DNA of 7,212 bases from Oscillospiraceae bacterium (GCA_017939025.1 JAGBAI010000145.1:1-7212), one strand, 5' to 3'. Shown: positions 1 to 6,056, counted from the first letter of the stretch. Numbers and translations are program-made. The notes: generated by a model not told the origin, from the letters alone.

Positions 1-190
1 CGTCCAATTTCTCGTCTGGACGAAAATCCGCTCCGGCAAAACTGCTTCGCACATTTCGGCGAGGTATGTTTGAGGGATTTTGGCCGCGGAGGACGCAGCC
101 TTGCTGGCGCAAGGCAAGGACGACAAGTCCAAAAGCGCCAAGCAGAGCCGCCGAAATGCGGTGCGTGTTCGACTCCCGTTGGACTAAAGC
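1..190. other. GC-rich non-coding stretch with hairpins, possible dispersed repeat
   Basis: I see no convincing gene here. The forward frame is open from base 1 into the downstream gene, but it has no ribosome binding site, its translation is Arg/Gly-rich low-quality sequence, and it continues through a structured repeat. Short inverted repeats are present: CGTCCA (1-6) with TGGACG (17-22), and GCCTTGC (98-104) with GCAAGGC (109-115) around a 4-base loop. The style resembles dispersed intergenic repeats of gut clostridia, but a second copy is not present in this window, so that is inference. Confidence 0.4.
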
Positions 191-311
191 ATAGTGCTGA
201 ATCTAACATTTCCGCCCGCATTCCTCATCCGCCCCAGTGTGCGCACTGGGGCACCTTTCCCCCGGGAGAAGGCATGGGCGCCGTAAGCGCCACAGCAGCA
301 AACAGGAATTT
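191..311 (+). repeat. Intergenic three-hairpin repeat, copy A
   Basis: About 121 bases that reappear in the same orientation and length at 1012-1132, with only about ten differences by eye. Three consecutive hairpins are visible: GCCCCAGTG (231-239) pairing with CACTGGGGC (244-252); an arm around CCCCCGGG (255-272); and GGCGC (277-281) pairing with GCGCC (287-291). The core from CCTCATCCG to GAAGGC (223-273) is also shared, inverted, with copy C at 927-974. The element lies between the upstream stretch and the promoter of the membrane zinc-ribbon gene. It resembles REP/MITE-like non-autonomous elements; the family name is unknown to me. Confidence 0.75.
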
Positions 312-371
312 ACCTGAGCAGCCGGGTCTTAAGAAAAAATTAAACAATCCGTTAATTTTGCGCCGGTCATG

Positions 372-399
372 TTGCAATCTGTCTCATTTGCACTATAAT
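372..399 (+). promoter_or_regulatory. Sigma-A-type promoter for the membrane zinc-ribbon gene
   Basis: TTGCAA (372-377), a 16-base spacer and a perfect TATAAT (394-399). It lies 33 bases upstream of the ATG at 433, whose ribosome binding site is AGGGGG (421-426). The position supports 433 as the true start, because transcription would begin downstream of most of the open frame that extends further upstream. Confidence 0.7.
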
Positions 400-432
400 A
401 TTAAAAACGTTTCTTTCCCAAGGGGGATTTGT

Positions 433-846
433 ATGAATGGTATCGGCGGATGGTTTCGGCAGTTTACCGCAAAACTGTCGGCGGGCCTGCGTCAGTTTAT
501 GATGGGCCGCTACGGCACCGACCGGCTGAATATGGTGATCCTGGGCATTGGCCTGGCGGCGAGCCTGCTGTCTGCCTTTTTCCCGGTGCAGCCGCTGAAT
601 CTGATTTTCTTCTTTTTGAGCTACGGAATGCTGATCTGGGCCATTTTCCGCAGCCTGTCCCGGAACACCTACAAGCGCTATGATGAAAACCGGAGATTCC
701 TGCAGCTGTGGACCCGGCTCCGGGACCGCCAGCACCGCTATTATGACTGCCCCAAGTGCCGCCAGATGGTAAGAGTCCCCCGGGGAAAAGGCAAAATTTC
801 CATCACCTGCCCCCGGTGCAGGGAGAAGTTCGTCCGGAAAACCTGA
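433..846 (+). CDS. Small two-helix membrane protein with C-terminal zinc ribbon
   Basis: A 137-residue protein of unknown function. After a basic amphipathic N-terminus there are two hydrophobic helices (about residues 32-51 and 54-73) separated by a short turn containing PVQP. An Arg/Lys-rich linker follows, and then a C-terminal zinc ribbon with CPKC (Cys106, Cys109) and CPRC (Cys126, Cys129) around an RVPRGKGK loop. This predicts a membrane-anchored protein with a cytosolic zinc-binding knob. Similar short zinc-ribbon membrane proteins are annotated in clostridia without a role. The start is set by the AGGGGG ribosome binding site at 421 and the promoter at 372-399. The open frame reaching back to base 1 crosses a non-coding repeat and is rejected. 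It is monocistronic, ending at its own terminator. The family-level description is reliable; the function is not known. Confidence 0.85.
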   Translation: MNGIGGWFRQFTAKLSAGLRQFMMGRYGTDRLNMVILGIGLAASLLSAFFPVQPLNLIFFFLSYGMLIWAIFRSLSRNTYKRYDENRRFLQLWTRLRDRQHRYYDCPKCRQMVRVPRGKGKISITCPRCREKFVRKT

Positions 847-855
847 TAAAAAAGC

Positions 856-882
856 AAAGCAGCCGCATTGCGGCTGCTTTTT
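856..882 (+). terminator. Rho-independent terminator of the zinc-ribbon gene
   Basis: AAAGCAGCCGC (856-866) pairs perfectly with GCGGCTGCTTT (870-880) around a 3-base ATT loop and runs into a T-tract. It starts ten bases after the stop codon at 844-846. Confidence 0.9.
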
Positions 883-926
883 GATCGTATGAAGGGTAAA
901 TTGGAGTTTACCGGGCAGTTAACAAA

Positions 927-974
927 GCCTTCCCCCGGGGGGAAGGTGGATGCCCGAAGGCGAGACGGATGAGG
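927..974 (-). repeat. Intergenic hairpin repeat, copy C (inverted, shorter)
   Basis: Read on the minus strand, this begins CCTCATCCG and ends in the same CCTTCCCCC/GGGGGAAGGC palindrome as copies A and B. The first hairpin arm, however, has a different sequence (GTCTCGCCTTCGGGCATC instead of GCCCCAGTG...). It therefore shares the conserved ends of the family with a divergent internal stem, and it faces copy B across about 70 bases. Confidence 0.7.
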
Positions 975-1011
975 GATGGCGTGCACTGAAAGTCTGGAAT
1001 AGGTCTGGAAC

Positions 1012-1132
1012 ATGGTGCTGAATCTAACATTTCCGCCCGCACTCCTCATCCGCCCCAGTGTGCGCACTGGGGCACCTTCCCCCCGGGGGAAGGCATGGGC
1101 GCTGTAAGCGCCACAGCAACAAACCACAATTT
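1012..1132 (+). repeat. Intergenic three-hairpin repeat, copy B
   Basis: A near-identical direct copy of 191-311, offset by exactly 821 bases without indels. Its third hairpin reads GGCGCTGTAAGCGCC where copy A has GGCGCCGTAAGCGCC, so the stem is kept or slightly extended despite the change. It ends 20 bases from the degV stop codon, so on the minus strand its hairpins form the likely 3' end of the degV transcript. No other terminator is visible there. Confidence 0.75.
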
Positions 1133-1152
1133 GTGAATCTTGGAACAGGCAG

Positions 1153-2007
1153 TTACCGCTGCTGGCCCATGAAGAACAGTACCAGCACACCGGGGCCGGT
1201 GTGGGCACCGATGACGGGGCCGACGTAGCCGGAGATGACGTTTTTCACGCCCAGCGCCTTTACCATTTCTTCCAGAGCGGCGGCATCCTCCGGGCAGTCG
1301 CCGTGGGCGATGAAAACGGTGTCCAGGTCGGTACCGGTGTCCTTCAGCTTCTTTACCAGATATTCCAGAGCGGCTTTGCGTCCGCGAACCTTGGCGGTGT
1401 TGATCAGGTGGCCGTCATTGTCCACGTGGATGATGGGCTTGATATTCAGCATGGTACCCACGATGGCGGTGGTGGCGCTGATACGGCCGCCCCGTTTCAG
1501 GTGGCTCAGGTCATCCACAGTGACCCAGTGGCAGATATGCAGCTTGTTTTCTTCCACCCAGTCCCGGACGTCCGTGATGGTTCTGCCCGCATCCCGGAGG
1601 CGGCAGGCATGGTAAACCAGCAGACCCTGGCCCAGGGCAGCACAGAGGGTATCGCAGACCAGAATGGTGCGGTCAGGATATTCCGGCATCAGCTCCTTGG
1701 CGGCGATGACGGCAGACTGGTAGGTGGTGGATAAGCCCGAGGAAAAACACAGTGCCAGCACGTCCTCGCCCCGCTCCAGAGAGACCTTCATCAGCTCTGC
1801 CCAGTCGTCGGGATTGGCGGCAGCGGTGGAGGCGGTGATACCGTCCCGCAGCTGGTCGTAAAAAGCCTTCACAGCGGCTTCCTCAGAAAAATTCTTATAG
1901 CTGTTACCGCCATAGGTGACGGTCAGAGGCGCACAGCTCACGTTCCACTGGCGGTACTGTGCTTCGGTGAAATCACAGCAGGAATCGGTGATAATTTGAA
2001 AAGACAT
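1153..2007 (-). CDS. DegV family fatty-acid-binding protein
   Basis: A 284-residue protein, normal for the DegV family. It opens with the characteristic ITDS motif (residues 6-9: MSFQIITDSCCDF), continues with SSGLSTTYQSA (89-99), KRGGRIS (171-177) and KPIIHVDNDGHL (190-201), and ends with GPVIGAHTGPG (263-273), the conserved C-terminal ligand-pocket segment. Family members bind a fatty acid. The FakB type presents it to the kinase FakA for acyl-phosphate synthesis and phospholipid incorporation; no fakA-like gene is in the window, so the exact partner is not shown. The ATG at 2007 is chosen because GGAG lies eight bases upstream on the minus strand and the protein then begins exactly as family members do. 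The 37 extra upstream codons look unlike protein. The gene is transcribed divergently from the metal transporter. Confidence 0.92.
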   Translation of the reverse strand: MSFQIITDSCCDFTEAQYRQWNVSCAPLTVTYGGNSYKNFSEEAAVKAFYDQLRDGITASTAAANPDDWAELMKVSLERGEDVLALCFSSGLSTTYQSAVIAAKELMPEYPDRTILVCDTLCAALGQGLLVYHACRLRDAGRTITDVRDWVEENKLHICHWVTVDDLSHLKRGGRISATTAIVGTMLNIKPIIHVDNDGHLINTAKVRGRKAALEYLVKKLKDTGTDLDTVFIAHGDCPEDAAALEEMVKALGVKNVISGYVGPVIGAHTGPGVLVLFFMGQQR

Positions 2008-2034
2008 GTCATACACTCCATAATACGGGGAATT

Positions 2035-2053
2035 GCGCTGGACTAACCAGCGC
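2035..2053. promoter_or_regulatory. Inverted repeat in the degV leader
   Basis: GCGCTGG (2035-2041) and CCAGCGC (2047-2053) are perfectly complementary around a 5-base ACTAA loop. The repeat lies 28 bases upstream of the degV start. It could be an operator or a 5'UTR hairpin; the sequence alone does not decide. Confidence 0.4.
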
Positions 2054-2126
2054 GATCTGTGATAGAATACTTCAAATTCATTCCCTGCTATCATACCGCA
2101 GCGGATGTGCGAAATCACCCTTTTTT

Positions 2127-2175
2127 TTGGAGAACGCTTCTACAAGGGGTAGAAAAACACTCTACTGCCGGTAGA
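2127..2175 (+). promoter_or_regulatory. Putative promoter and tandem palindromic operators of the CDF gene
   Basis: Two 15-base sites of the form TCTAC-N5-GTAGA stand side by side: 2139-2153 (spacer AAGGG; the arms extend one base further to TTCTAC/GTAGAA) and 2161-2175 (spacer TGCCG). Their centres are 22 bases apart, about two helical turns. A moderate promoter, TTGGAG (2127-2132) with a 17-base spacer and TAGAAA (2150-2155), would be covered by the first site. The layout fits a dimeric repressor or metal sensor controlling the exporter; the regulator is not identified. Confidence 0.55.
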
Positions 2176-2208
2176 ATCGGAAAAATCGGCAAATATGGCC
2201 AATCCAAT

Positions 2209-2233
2209 TGCAGGGCATTGCCCCGCCCCTGCA
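2209..2233 (+). promoter_or_regulatory. Leader hairpin just upstream of the CDF ribosome binding site
   Basis: TGCAGGG (2209-2215) pairs with CCCTGCA (2227-2233). An alternative GGGC-ATT-GCCC hairpin (2213-2223) uses part of the same bases, so the two folds compete. They end about ten bases before the AAGGAGG ribosome binding site. I could not match a known yybP-ykoY or czcD (NiCo) riboswitch consensus, so this is only a structural note. Confidence 0.3.
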
Positions 2234-2255
2234 GTATGACTTAAGGAGGGATCTT

Positions 2256-3413
2256 ATGACCAGCCTTCTTCTTCGCATCTTTATAAAGGCTCCGCTGGAC
2301 TCACCCCAGGGCCGCTCTGAGGCGGGCAGTTTTTCCGGAGCCGTCGGAATATTCTGCAACGGTCTTCTGTTTCTGCTGAAGCTGGCAGTGGGCGTGCTCA
2401 GCGGCTCCGTGTCCATCATGGCAGACGCGCTGAATAACCTGTCCGATGCCTCCGGTTCTGTGGTGACCCTCATCGGCTTCCGGCTGGCGGATAAGCCTGC
2501 GGATGTGCACCATCCTTACGGCCATGCCCGGGCGGAATATCTGAGCGGACTGGCAGTGGCGGTGCTGATTCTGTGCATCGGGTTTGAACTGGTGAAAAGC
2601 TCTGTTGAGAAGATCTTTTTCCCGTCACCGGTGCAGGTTTCTCCGGTGCTGGTTGGTGTGTTGCTGGCCTGCATCGCAGTGAAATTCTGGATGTTTCTCT
2701 TTAACCGGAAGCTGGGGCAGCGCATCGGTTCCACTGCCCTGCTGGCCACGGCAGAGGACAGCCGCAACGACTGTGTGGCCACCTCCGCGGTGCTGGTCTC
2801 CGCATTGGTGGAGCGTTTTACAGGTTTGCCGGTGGACGGCTGGATGGGTCTGCTGGTGGCGGCCTTCATATTGCACAGCGGTTTTTCCATGGCAAAGCAG
2901 ACCATCTCTCCACTGCTGGGGGAAGGGGCCGACAGCACCGCCCGGGAGGAGATCCTGGACCGGATCCGCAGGGAACCGAAGGTTCTGGGCTGGCACGATC
3001 TGATGGTTCACGACTACGGCCCCGGCAGGCGCTATGCCAGCATCCATGTGGAAATGGATCACCGGGAGGATCCGCTGGAATGCCACGAGATCATCGACCA
3101 GCTGGAATGGGAGTGCCTGCAAAGCCACAATATCCATCTGGTGATCCACTATGATCCCATCGTTACCGACGACCCGGAGCTGGTCTGCCTGAGGGAACAG
3201 GCAGAAGGCGTGCTCAGGGGCATTGATCACCGGCTGACGCTCCATGATTTCCGCATGGTCAAGGGCAGCCATCATATGAATCTGGTGTTCCACGTGCCGC
3301 TGCCCACCGGTTTGCGTGGCCGGGAGGAGGAGATCCGGCAGCAGGTGGAGGATGTCATGAACGGCAGCGCCAGCGTGTACCATGTGCGGATCACCTTTGA
3401 TCTGGAACAGTAA
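2256..3413 (+). CDS. Cation diffusion facilitator metal exporter, probable Mn-type, with extended C-terminus
   Basis: A 385-residue inner-membrane metal/proton antiporter of the CDF family. About six hydrophobic segments lie between residues 25 and 215. The transport-site residues are readable: N60-x3-D64 in helix 2 (ALNNLSD) and D168-x3-D172 in helix 5 (EDSRND). The conserved HHPYGHARAE loop is at 85-94. Asn/Asp instead of the His found in many zinc exporters points to the manganese-type branch (MntE/MneP-like); this is inference from motifs. The cytosolic part (about 220-385) is nearly twice the usual roughly 90-residue CDF C-terminal domain. The segment from 328 (LHDFRMVKGSHHMNLVFHVPLP) looks like a second ferredoxin-like copy. 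The ATG at 2256 has a strong AAGGAGG five bases upstream; the in-frame codons before it lie in the leader hairpin. It is a single-gene unit with tandem palindromes at its promoter and its own terminator. Confidence 0.92.
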   Translation: MTSLLLRIFIKAPLDSPQGRSEAGSFSGAVGIFCNGLLFLLKLAVGVLSGSVSIMADALNNLSDASGSVVTLIGFRLADKPADVHHPYGHARAEYLSGLAVAVLILCIGFELVKSSVEKIFFPSPVQVSPVLVGVLLACIAVKFWMFLFNRKLGQRIGSTALLATAEDSRNDCVATSAVLVSALVERFTGLPVDGWMGLLVAAFILHSGFSMAKQTISPLLGEGADSTAREEILDRIRREPKVLGWHDLMVHDYGPGRRYASIHVEMDHREDPLECHEIIDQLEWECLQSHNIHLVIHYDPIVTDDPELVCLREQAEGVLRGIDHRLTLHDFRMVKGSHHMNLVFHVPLPTGLRGREEEIRQQVEDVMNGSASVYHVRITFDLEQ

Positions 3414-3420
3414 GCACCAA

Positions 3421-3458
3421 AAAAGCGCGGGCACCCTCAATGGGGTGCCCGCGCTTTT
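3421..3458 (+). terminator. Strong rho-independent terminator after the CDF gene
   Basis: AAAAGCGCGGGCACCC (3421-3436) pairs perfectly with GGGTGCCCGCGCTTTT (3443-3458) around a 6-base loop. It begins seven bases after the stop codon. The A-run and T-run on either side would allow it to work in both directions. Confidence 0.93.
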
Positions 3459-3544
3459 GCAATAAAGTATAGATTATTGCAATCGGAGGTGCGGTAATGT
3501 TCCTTTCTTGTCCCGCCAAGAAAGGAACCAAAGAACGGCTATAG
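3457..3544 (+). repeat. Hairpin-rich intergenic element containing a 15-codon ORF
   Basis: Two perfect inverted repeats follow each other: TTGCAATA (3457-3464) with TATTGCAA (3475-3482), and GTTCCTTTCTTG (3499-3510) with CAAGAAAGGAAC (3517-3528) around a 6-base loop. An ORF of 15 codons (3497-3544, MFLSCPAKKGTKERL) starts nine bases after a GGAGG and runs through the second hairpin. I remember similar GGTTCC/AAGAAAGGAACC hairpins as recurrent intergenic sequence in gut Firmicutes, so a repeat is more likely than a gene. Translation cannot be excluded. Confidence 0.5.
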
Positions 3545-3641
3545 TTCAGTTTAGGAGACTTTTACAAATCCAAATTGTCAAAAGTGCTAGAGCCGCAACA
3601 CTTTTATGGGTTTTGACCAATGAATAAACATACATAACCTC
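3545..3641. other. AT-rich left flank of the transposase operon
   Basis: No gene is visible. CAAAAGTG (3579-3586) and CACTTTT (3599-3605) form an imperfectly spaced inverted repeat. ACACTTTT (3598-3605) also recurs in inverted form as AAAAGTGT at 5997-6004 beyond the operon. The left end of the mobile unit probably falls within or just before this stretch, but no clear terminal repeat or target duplication was found. Confidence 0.35.
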
Positions 3642-3697
3642 TTGACTTTTAGTAGCAGTAGTGCTACAATATGTATACAAGTAGCAGAACCGCTACT
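3642..3697 (+). promoter_or_regulatory. Promoter with twin GTAGC-N6-GCTAC operators
   Basis: TTGACT (3642-3647), an exact 17-base spacer and TACAAT (3665-3670) make a near-consensus sigma-A promoter. The palindrome GTAGCAGTAGTGCTAC (3652-3667) fills the spacer and enters the -10 box. A second site, GTAGCAGAACCGCTAC (3681-3696), covers the initially transcribed region, with centres 29 bases apart. Binding at either site should block RNA polymerase, so tight repression of the transposase operon is expected. The WYL protein encoded second in the operon is the obvious candidate repressor; this is inference. Confidence 0.8.
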
Positions 3698-3740
3698 CTT
3701 GACGAGTTGGTATGGTTTTCTTAATTAAGAGGTATTGTGT

Positions 3741-4889
3741 ATGAAGAAGGAAATGAATGTAGAGTCTCTTCTTGAGGTGGTTAAGGGATTAAGTAGAGCT
3801 GAACAATCCACACTGGCAGAGCAGATCATGCGGATGATGGCCGCGCCTTCTGTACCTGCCGAAGAAAAGAAATCGCGCAGAAACCTATGCAAAGATATGG
3901 GGATTCCCAAATCTGATGAAAGACCTGACTGTCCTCATTGTGCGGCAAAAGCCAGCTTGGGCTATATTATTAAACGCGGCTTGAACAAGGGTGCTCAGCG
4001 TTATTACTGTAAATCCTGTGGGAAATACTTCGTTCCTACTACCAATACGGCGTTTGCTTTCACCCGCAAGAATGCGGATACTTGGAAGAAGTTTATCCAA
4101 ATGACGATCTCCGGTGAGAGTCTGAAATCTTGTGAGGAAGCTTGCCGTATTTCTCACCTTACAGCCTTTACCTGGAGACATAAGATTCTGAATGTTTTTG
4201 CCCAGGATCAAGAGCAACTGCAGATGTCTGGCAATGTGGAAGTAGATGAAATGCTTATCCCTATTAGCTATAAGGGCAATCATATCCAGGGAGCCTTCGG
4301 AAAGCGGGAAAAGAGGCCTGGTGCTGTCAATAATATGCCCAGAAAGTCTTATCACCGTGGTACCGATAACAAGTACAGATCCTCAAAAGAAAAAGCTTGT
4401 GTCTTCTGCATGGTGGAGAATGGAAACAAGAGTTTCTTTGCCACTGTGCCCGGTGTGGGGTTTATGAATGAATCTATGCTGAATGGAACTGTGGCGAAGC
4501 ACATCAACAAAGATAAGGCTCTGCTGCTGGCTGACGATTACAATGCAACAAAAGCATATTTTGAAAAGAACGGCTACCGGCATATAATCCTGCTCTCCAA
4601 CACCTCTGACAATCCCAGAGACCACAAGCCCGAGGTTCGGGATGGTTTACATCTGCAGCATGTCAATGCTATGCACCATCACATCCGTAATTTCCTCAAG
4701 CCCTATTACGGGGTCAGCACCAAGTACCTTTCCAACTACATCGCCCTCTTCATTTGGTTGAAGTCTGTTGGACAGATGAAGAAGCGGAAAAAGGTAGAGC
4801 AGATTTCTTTAACCCGCGCGGCTGCGCCGGACTGCTATATTACCGGCAAGAAGCTGCTCAGCAGACCAGCAGTACCTCAGTGTGCGTAA
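3741..4889 (+). CDS. IS1595 (ISXO2-like) family transposase
   Basis: A 382-residue DDE-type transposase. A helical N-terminus (1-60) precedes a zinc ribbon, CPHC (64-67) and CKSC (90-93), as in IS1595/IS1-type proteins. A helix-turn-helix follows at about 120-150 (SLKSCEEACRISHLTAFTWRHKIL region) for end recognition. The catalytic domain shows VDE with Asp169, LLADDYNATKAY with Asp265, and HVN with Asn309 followed by Lys320, matching the DDNK-type set of the IS1595 family; GVSTKYLSNYIALFIW (324-339) is also typical. It appears intact, with a tail of about 40 residues after the core. The ATG at 3741 has AAGAGG eight bases upstream; the frame could start at a TTG six bases earlier, which is less likely. 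It is the first gene of an operon with the WYL gene, under the twin-operator promoter. Base composition is visibly lower in GC than the flanking metabolic genes, consistent with transfer. Confidence 0.9.
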   Translation: MKKEMNVESLLEVVKGLSRAEQSTLAEQIMRMMAAPSVPAEEKKSRRNLCKDMGIPKSDERPDCPHCAAKASLGYIIKRGLNKGAQRYYCKSCGKYFVPTTNTAFAFTRKNADTWKKFIQMTISGESLKSCEEACRISHLTAFTWRHKILNVFAQDQEQLQMSGNVEVDEMLIPISYKGNHIQGAFGKREKRPGAVNNMPRKSYHRGTDNKYRSSKEKACVFCMVENGNKSFFATVPGVGFMNESMLNGTVAKHINKDKALLLADDYNATKAYFEKNGYRHIILLSNTSDNPRDHKPEVRDGLHLQHVNAMHHHIRNFLKPYYGVSTKYLSNYIALFIWLKSVGQMKKRKKVEQISLTRAAAPDCYITGKKLLSRPAVPQCA

Positions 4890-4901
4890 GGGAGATTCTT
4901 T

Positions 4902-5939
4902 ATGGCGAAACCAAAATCTGTGAAGCTTCGCAGTCTGCTTATGCTTCGCACTTTATTTAAATATTCTGATGCAAACCATCCGATTGACTGGGAGGAAATG
5001 AATCAGCACCTCCGTCCATATGCCCTCGATTGCAACAGAAGGTCGATGAACGATACCATTGAAAACTTGGAAGGATTCGGCATCAAGATATCCCGCAATA
5101 CCTCTAAATTTACATGTAGAGTATGGTTTGAGGATCGGCCTCTTTCGGACAGTGATATTAGTTACCTCACATTTGCGCTTACAACTAACCCGTATGTTTC
5201 CCCAAAGCTGGCTGCCACTCTTCTGAAAAAGATGAAACCATTTGTAACGGTCTATCAGGAACCAATGTTGTCCGATAATGTAGTACTTACGAGGAAGGAT
5301 GATGAAGACGATTCACAGTGGAGGATATATACTGCGATTCAAGAAGCGTGTTCCAAAAATCTCAAGATTCAATATACAAAGAATCTATTAAAATATGACA
5401 AGGATAAAAAGAGCGTTGCCATGGAGCAAAGTGTTCCCATCTGGTTCTCTCCAAGATGCTTTTACAGCGTTGGTCATGAGCTGTATATGGTTGGTTTTCA
5501 AAGAGCCTGCCTGGTTCCTCATGCGGTTAATCTGAAGGATATTGCTTCTGTCAGGGTTCCAAGCAAACCTGTACCGATCAAAAATGAGCAGCAGGCTGTA
5601 ACGATTTCTGATTTACTCTCCAATGTTAGTGTTCCGGGTGAATGCTATGCGATGGTATATCAGGGGCCAGTGATTTTTCGATGCCGTGGGAGCTATTTGC
5701 AGCACCTCTATCACCGTTTTGGTCCTCCTTCTTCTCCAATAAAGAAAAATTCCTGCAGCATTATAATCTATCCTGTAGAAAATGTTACGTTGTCTTCCGA
5801 GGATTTGTACTGGCTTAGTCAAATTCCGGGGCTTGGAATACGAATTATAGGGCCGAAAGCTGCTGTAGAGGCCGTCAGAGAATACTACAAAAAGAATTCA
5901 GAAGGTTTGTTGGATCCTTCATTTCTTTCCGTAGGGTAA
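4902..5939 (+). CDS. HTH and WYL-domain transcription regulator
   Basis: A 345-residue protein with the classic WYL regulator layout. An N-terminal winged HTH (about 8-75, KLRSLLMLRTLFKYSDANHP onward) is followed by a linker, then a WYL core at about 138-220 (IQEACSKNLKIQYTK, WFSPRCFYSVGHELYMVGF, AVNLKDIASVRV), and a C-terminal WCX part at about 245-332 ending GIRIIGPKAAVEAVREYYKK. The signature Trp-Tyr-Leu is LYM (194-196) here, and the usual arginine of the ligand strand is not evident, so the bound ligand may differ. WYL proteins sense nucleic-acid ligands or DNA damage (PafBC, DriD) or repress defence operons by binding inverted repeats (BrxR, CapW). GGGAG (4890-4894) follows the transposase stop directly and the gap is 12 bases, so the two genes are co-transcribed. 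Likely role: autorepressor or inducible switch of the transposase operon (inference). Confidence 0.88.
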   Translation: MAKPKSVKLRSLLMLRTLFKYSDANHPIDWEEMNQHLRPYALDCNRRSMNDTIENLEGFGIKISRNTSKFTCRVWFEDRPLSDSDISYLTFALTTNPYVSPKLAATLLKKMKPFVTVYQEPMLSDNVVLTRKDDEDDSQWRIYTAIQEACSKNLKIQYTKNLLKYDKDKKSVAMEQSVPIWFSPRCFYSVGHELYMVGFQRACLVPHAVNLKDIASVRVPSKPVPIKNEQQAVTISDLLSNVSVPGECYAMVYQGPVIFRCRGSYLQHLYHRFGPPSSPIKKNSCSIIIYPVENVTLSSEDLYWLSQIPGLGIRIIGPKAAVEAVREYYKKNSEGLLDPSFLSVG

Positions 5940-5985
5940 GGTATTGTGAAACTTCAAACATTTAAATAGATTTAAGCAATAAGCA

Positions 5986-5997
5986 TGTCGTTCGACA
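5986..5997. repeat. Short palindrome downstream of the WYL gene
   Basis: TGTCG and CGACA around two T residues (5986-5997), directly followed by AAAAGTGT, which occurs in inverted form left of the operon (3598-3605). It may belong to the right end of the mobile unit. At this length it may also be chance. Confidence 0.25.
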
Positions 5998-6018
5998 AAA
6001 GTGTATTAAGATATAGAT

Positions 6019-6056
6019 AAAAACCAGTTCCACCCATTGGGTAGGGACTGGTTTTT
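6019..6056 (+). terminator. Terminator of the transposase-WYL operon
   Basis: AAAAACCAGTTCC (6019-6031) pairs with GGGACTGGTTTTT (6044-6056) with one G-T wobble. Inside it, ACCC (6032-6035) pairs with GGGT (6039-6042), leaving one bulged A. The A-rich left arm and T-rich right arm suggest bidirectional function. It separates the operon from the helicase gene. Confidence 0.88.

Noticed and set aside
160..190. tRNA-like T-arm (GTTCGACTCCC)
   Set aside because: The flanking bases do not form a proper T-stem, and no acceptor, D or anticodon arms can be drawn around it.
70..432. N-terminal extension of the zinc-ribbon membrane protein
   Set aside because: The frame is open but crosses repeat A and the TATAAT promoter, is low-complexity Arg/Gly-rich, and has no ribosome binding site. 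The ATG at 433 has both a ribosome binding site and a promoter.
1201..1734. Plus-strand ORFs opposite degV, and minus-strand ORFs opposite the CDF gene
   Set aside because: They are antisense shadows of clearly recognised genes, rich in codons dictated by the real frame, without domains of their own.
2008..2118. Longer DegV start on the minus strand
   Set aside because: The upstream codons encode no family-like sequence. The protein starting at 2007 matches the DegV N-terminus and has GGAG at good spacing.
2209..2255. Longer CDF start or a known metal riboswitch in the leader
   Set aside because: The AAGGAGG five bases before 2256 fixes the start. The leader hairpins do not match yybP-ykoY or czcD riboswitch consensus features I could check by eye.
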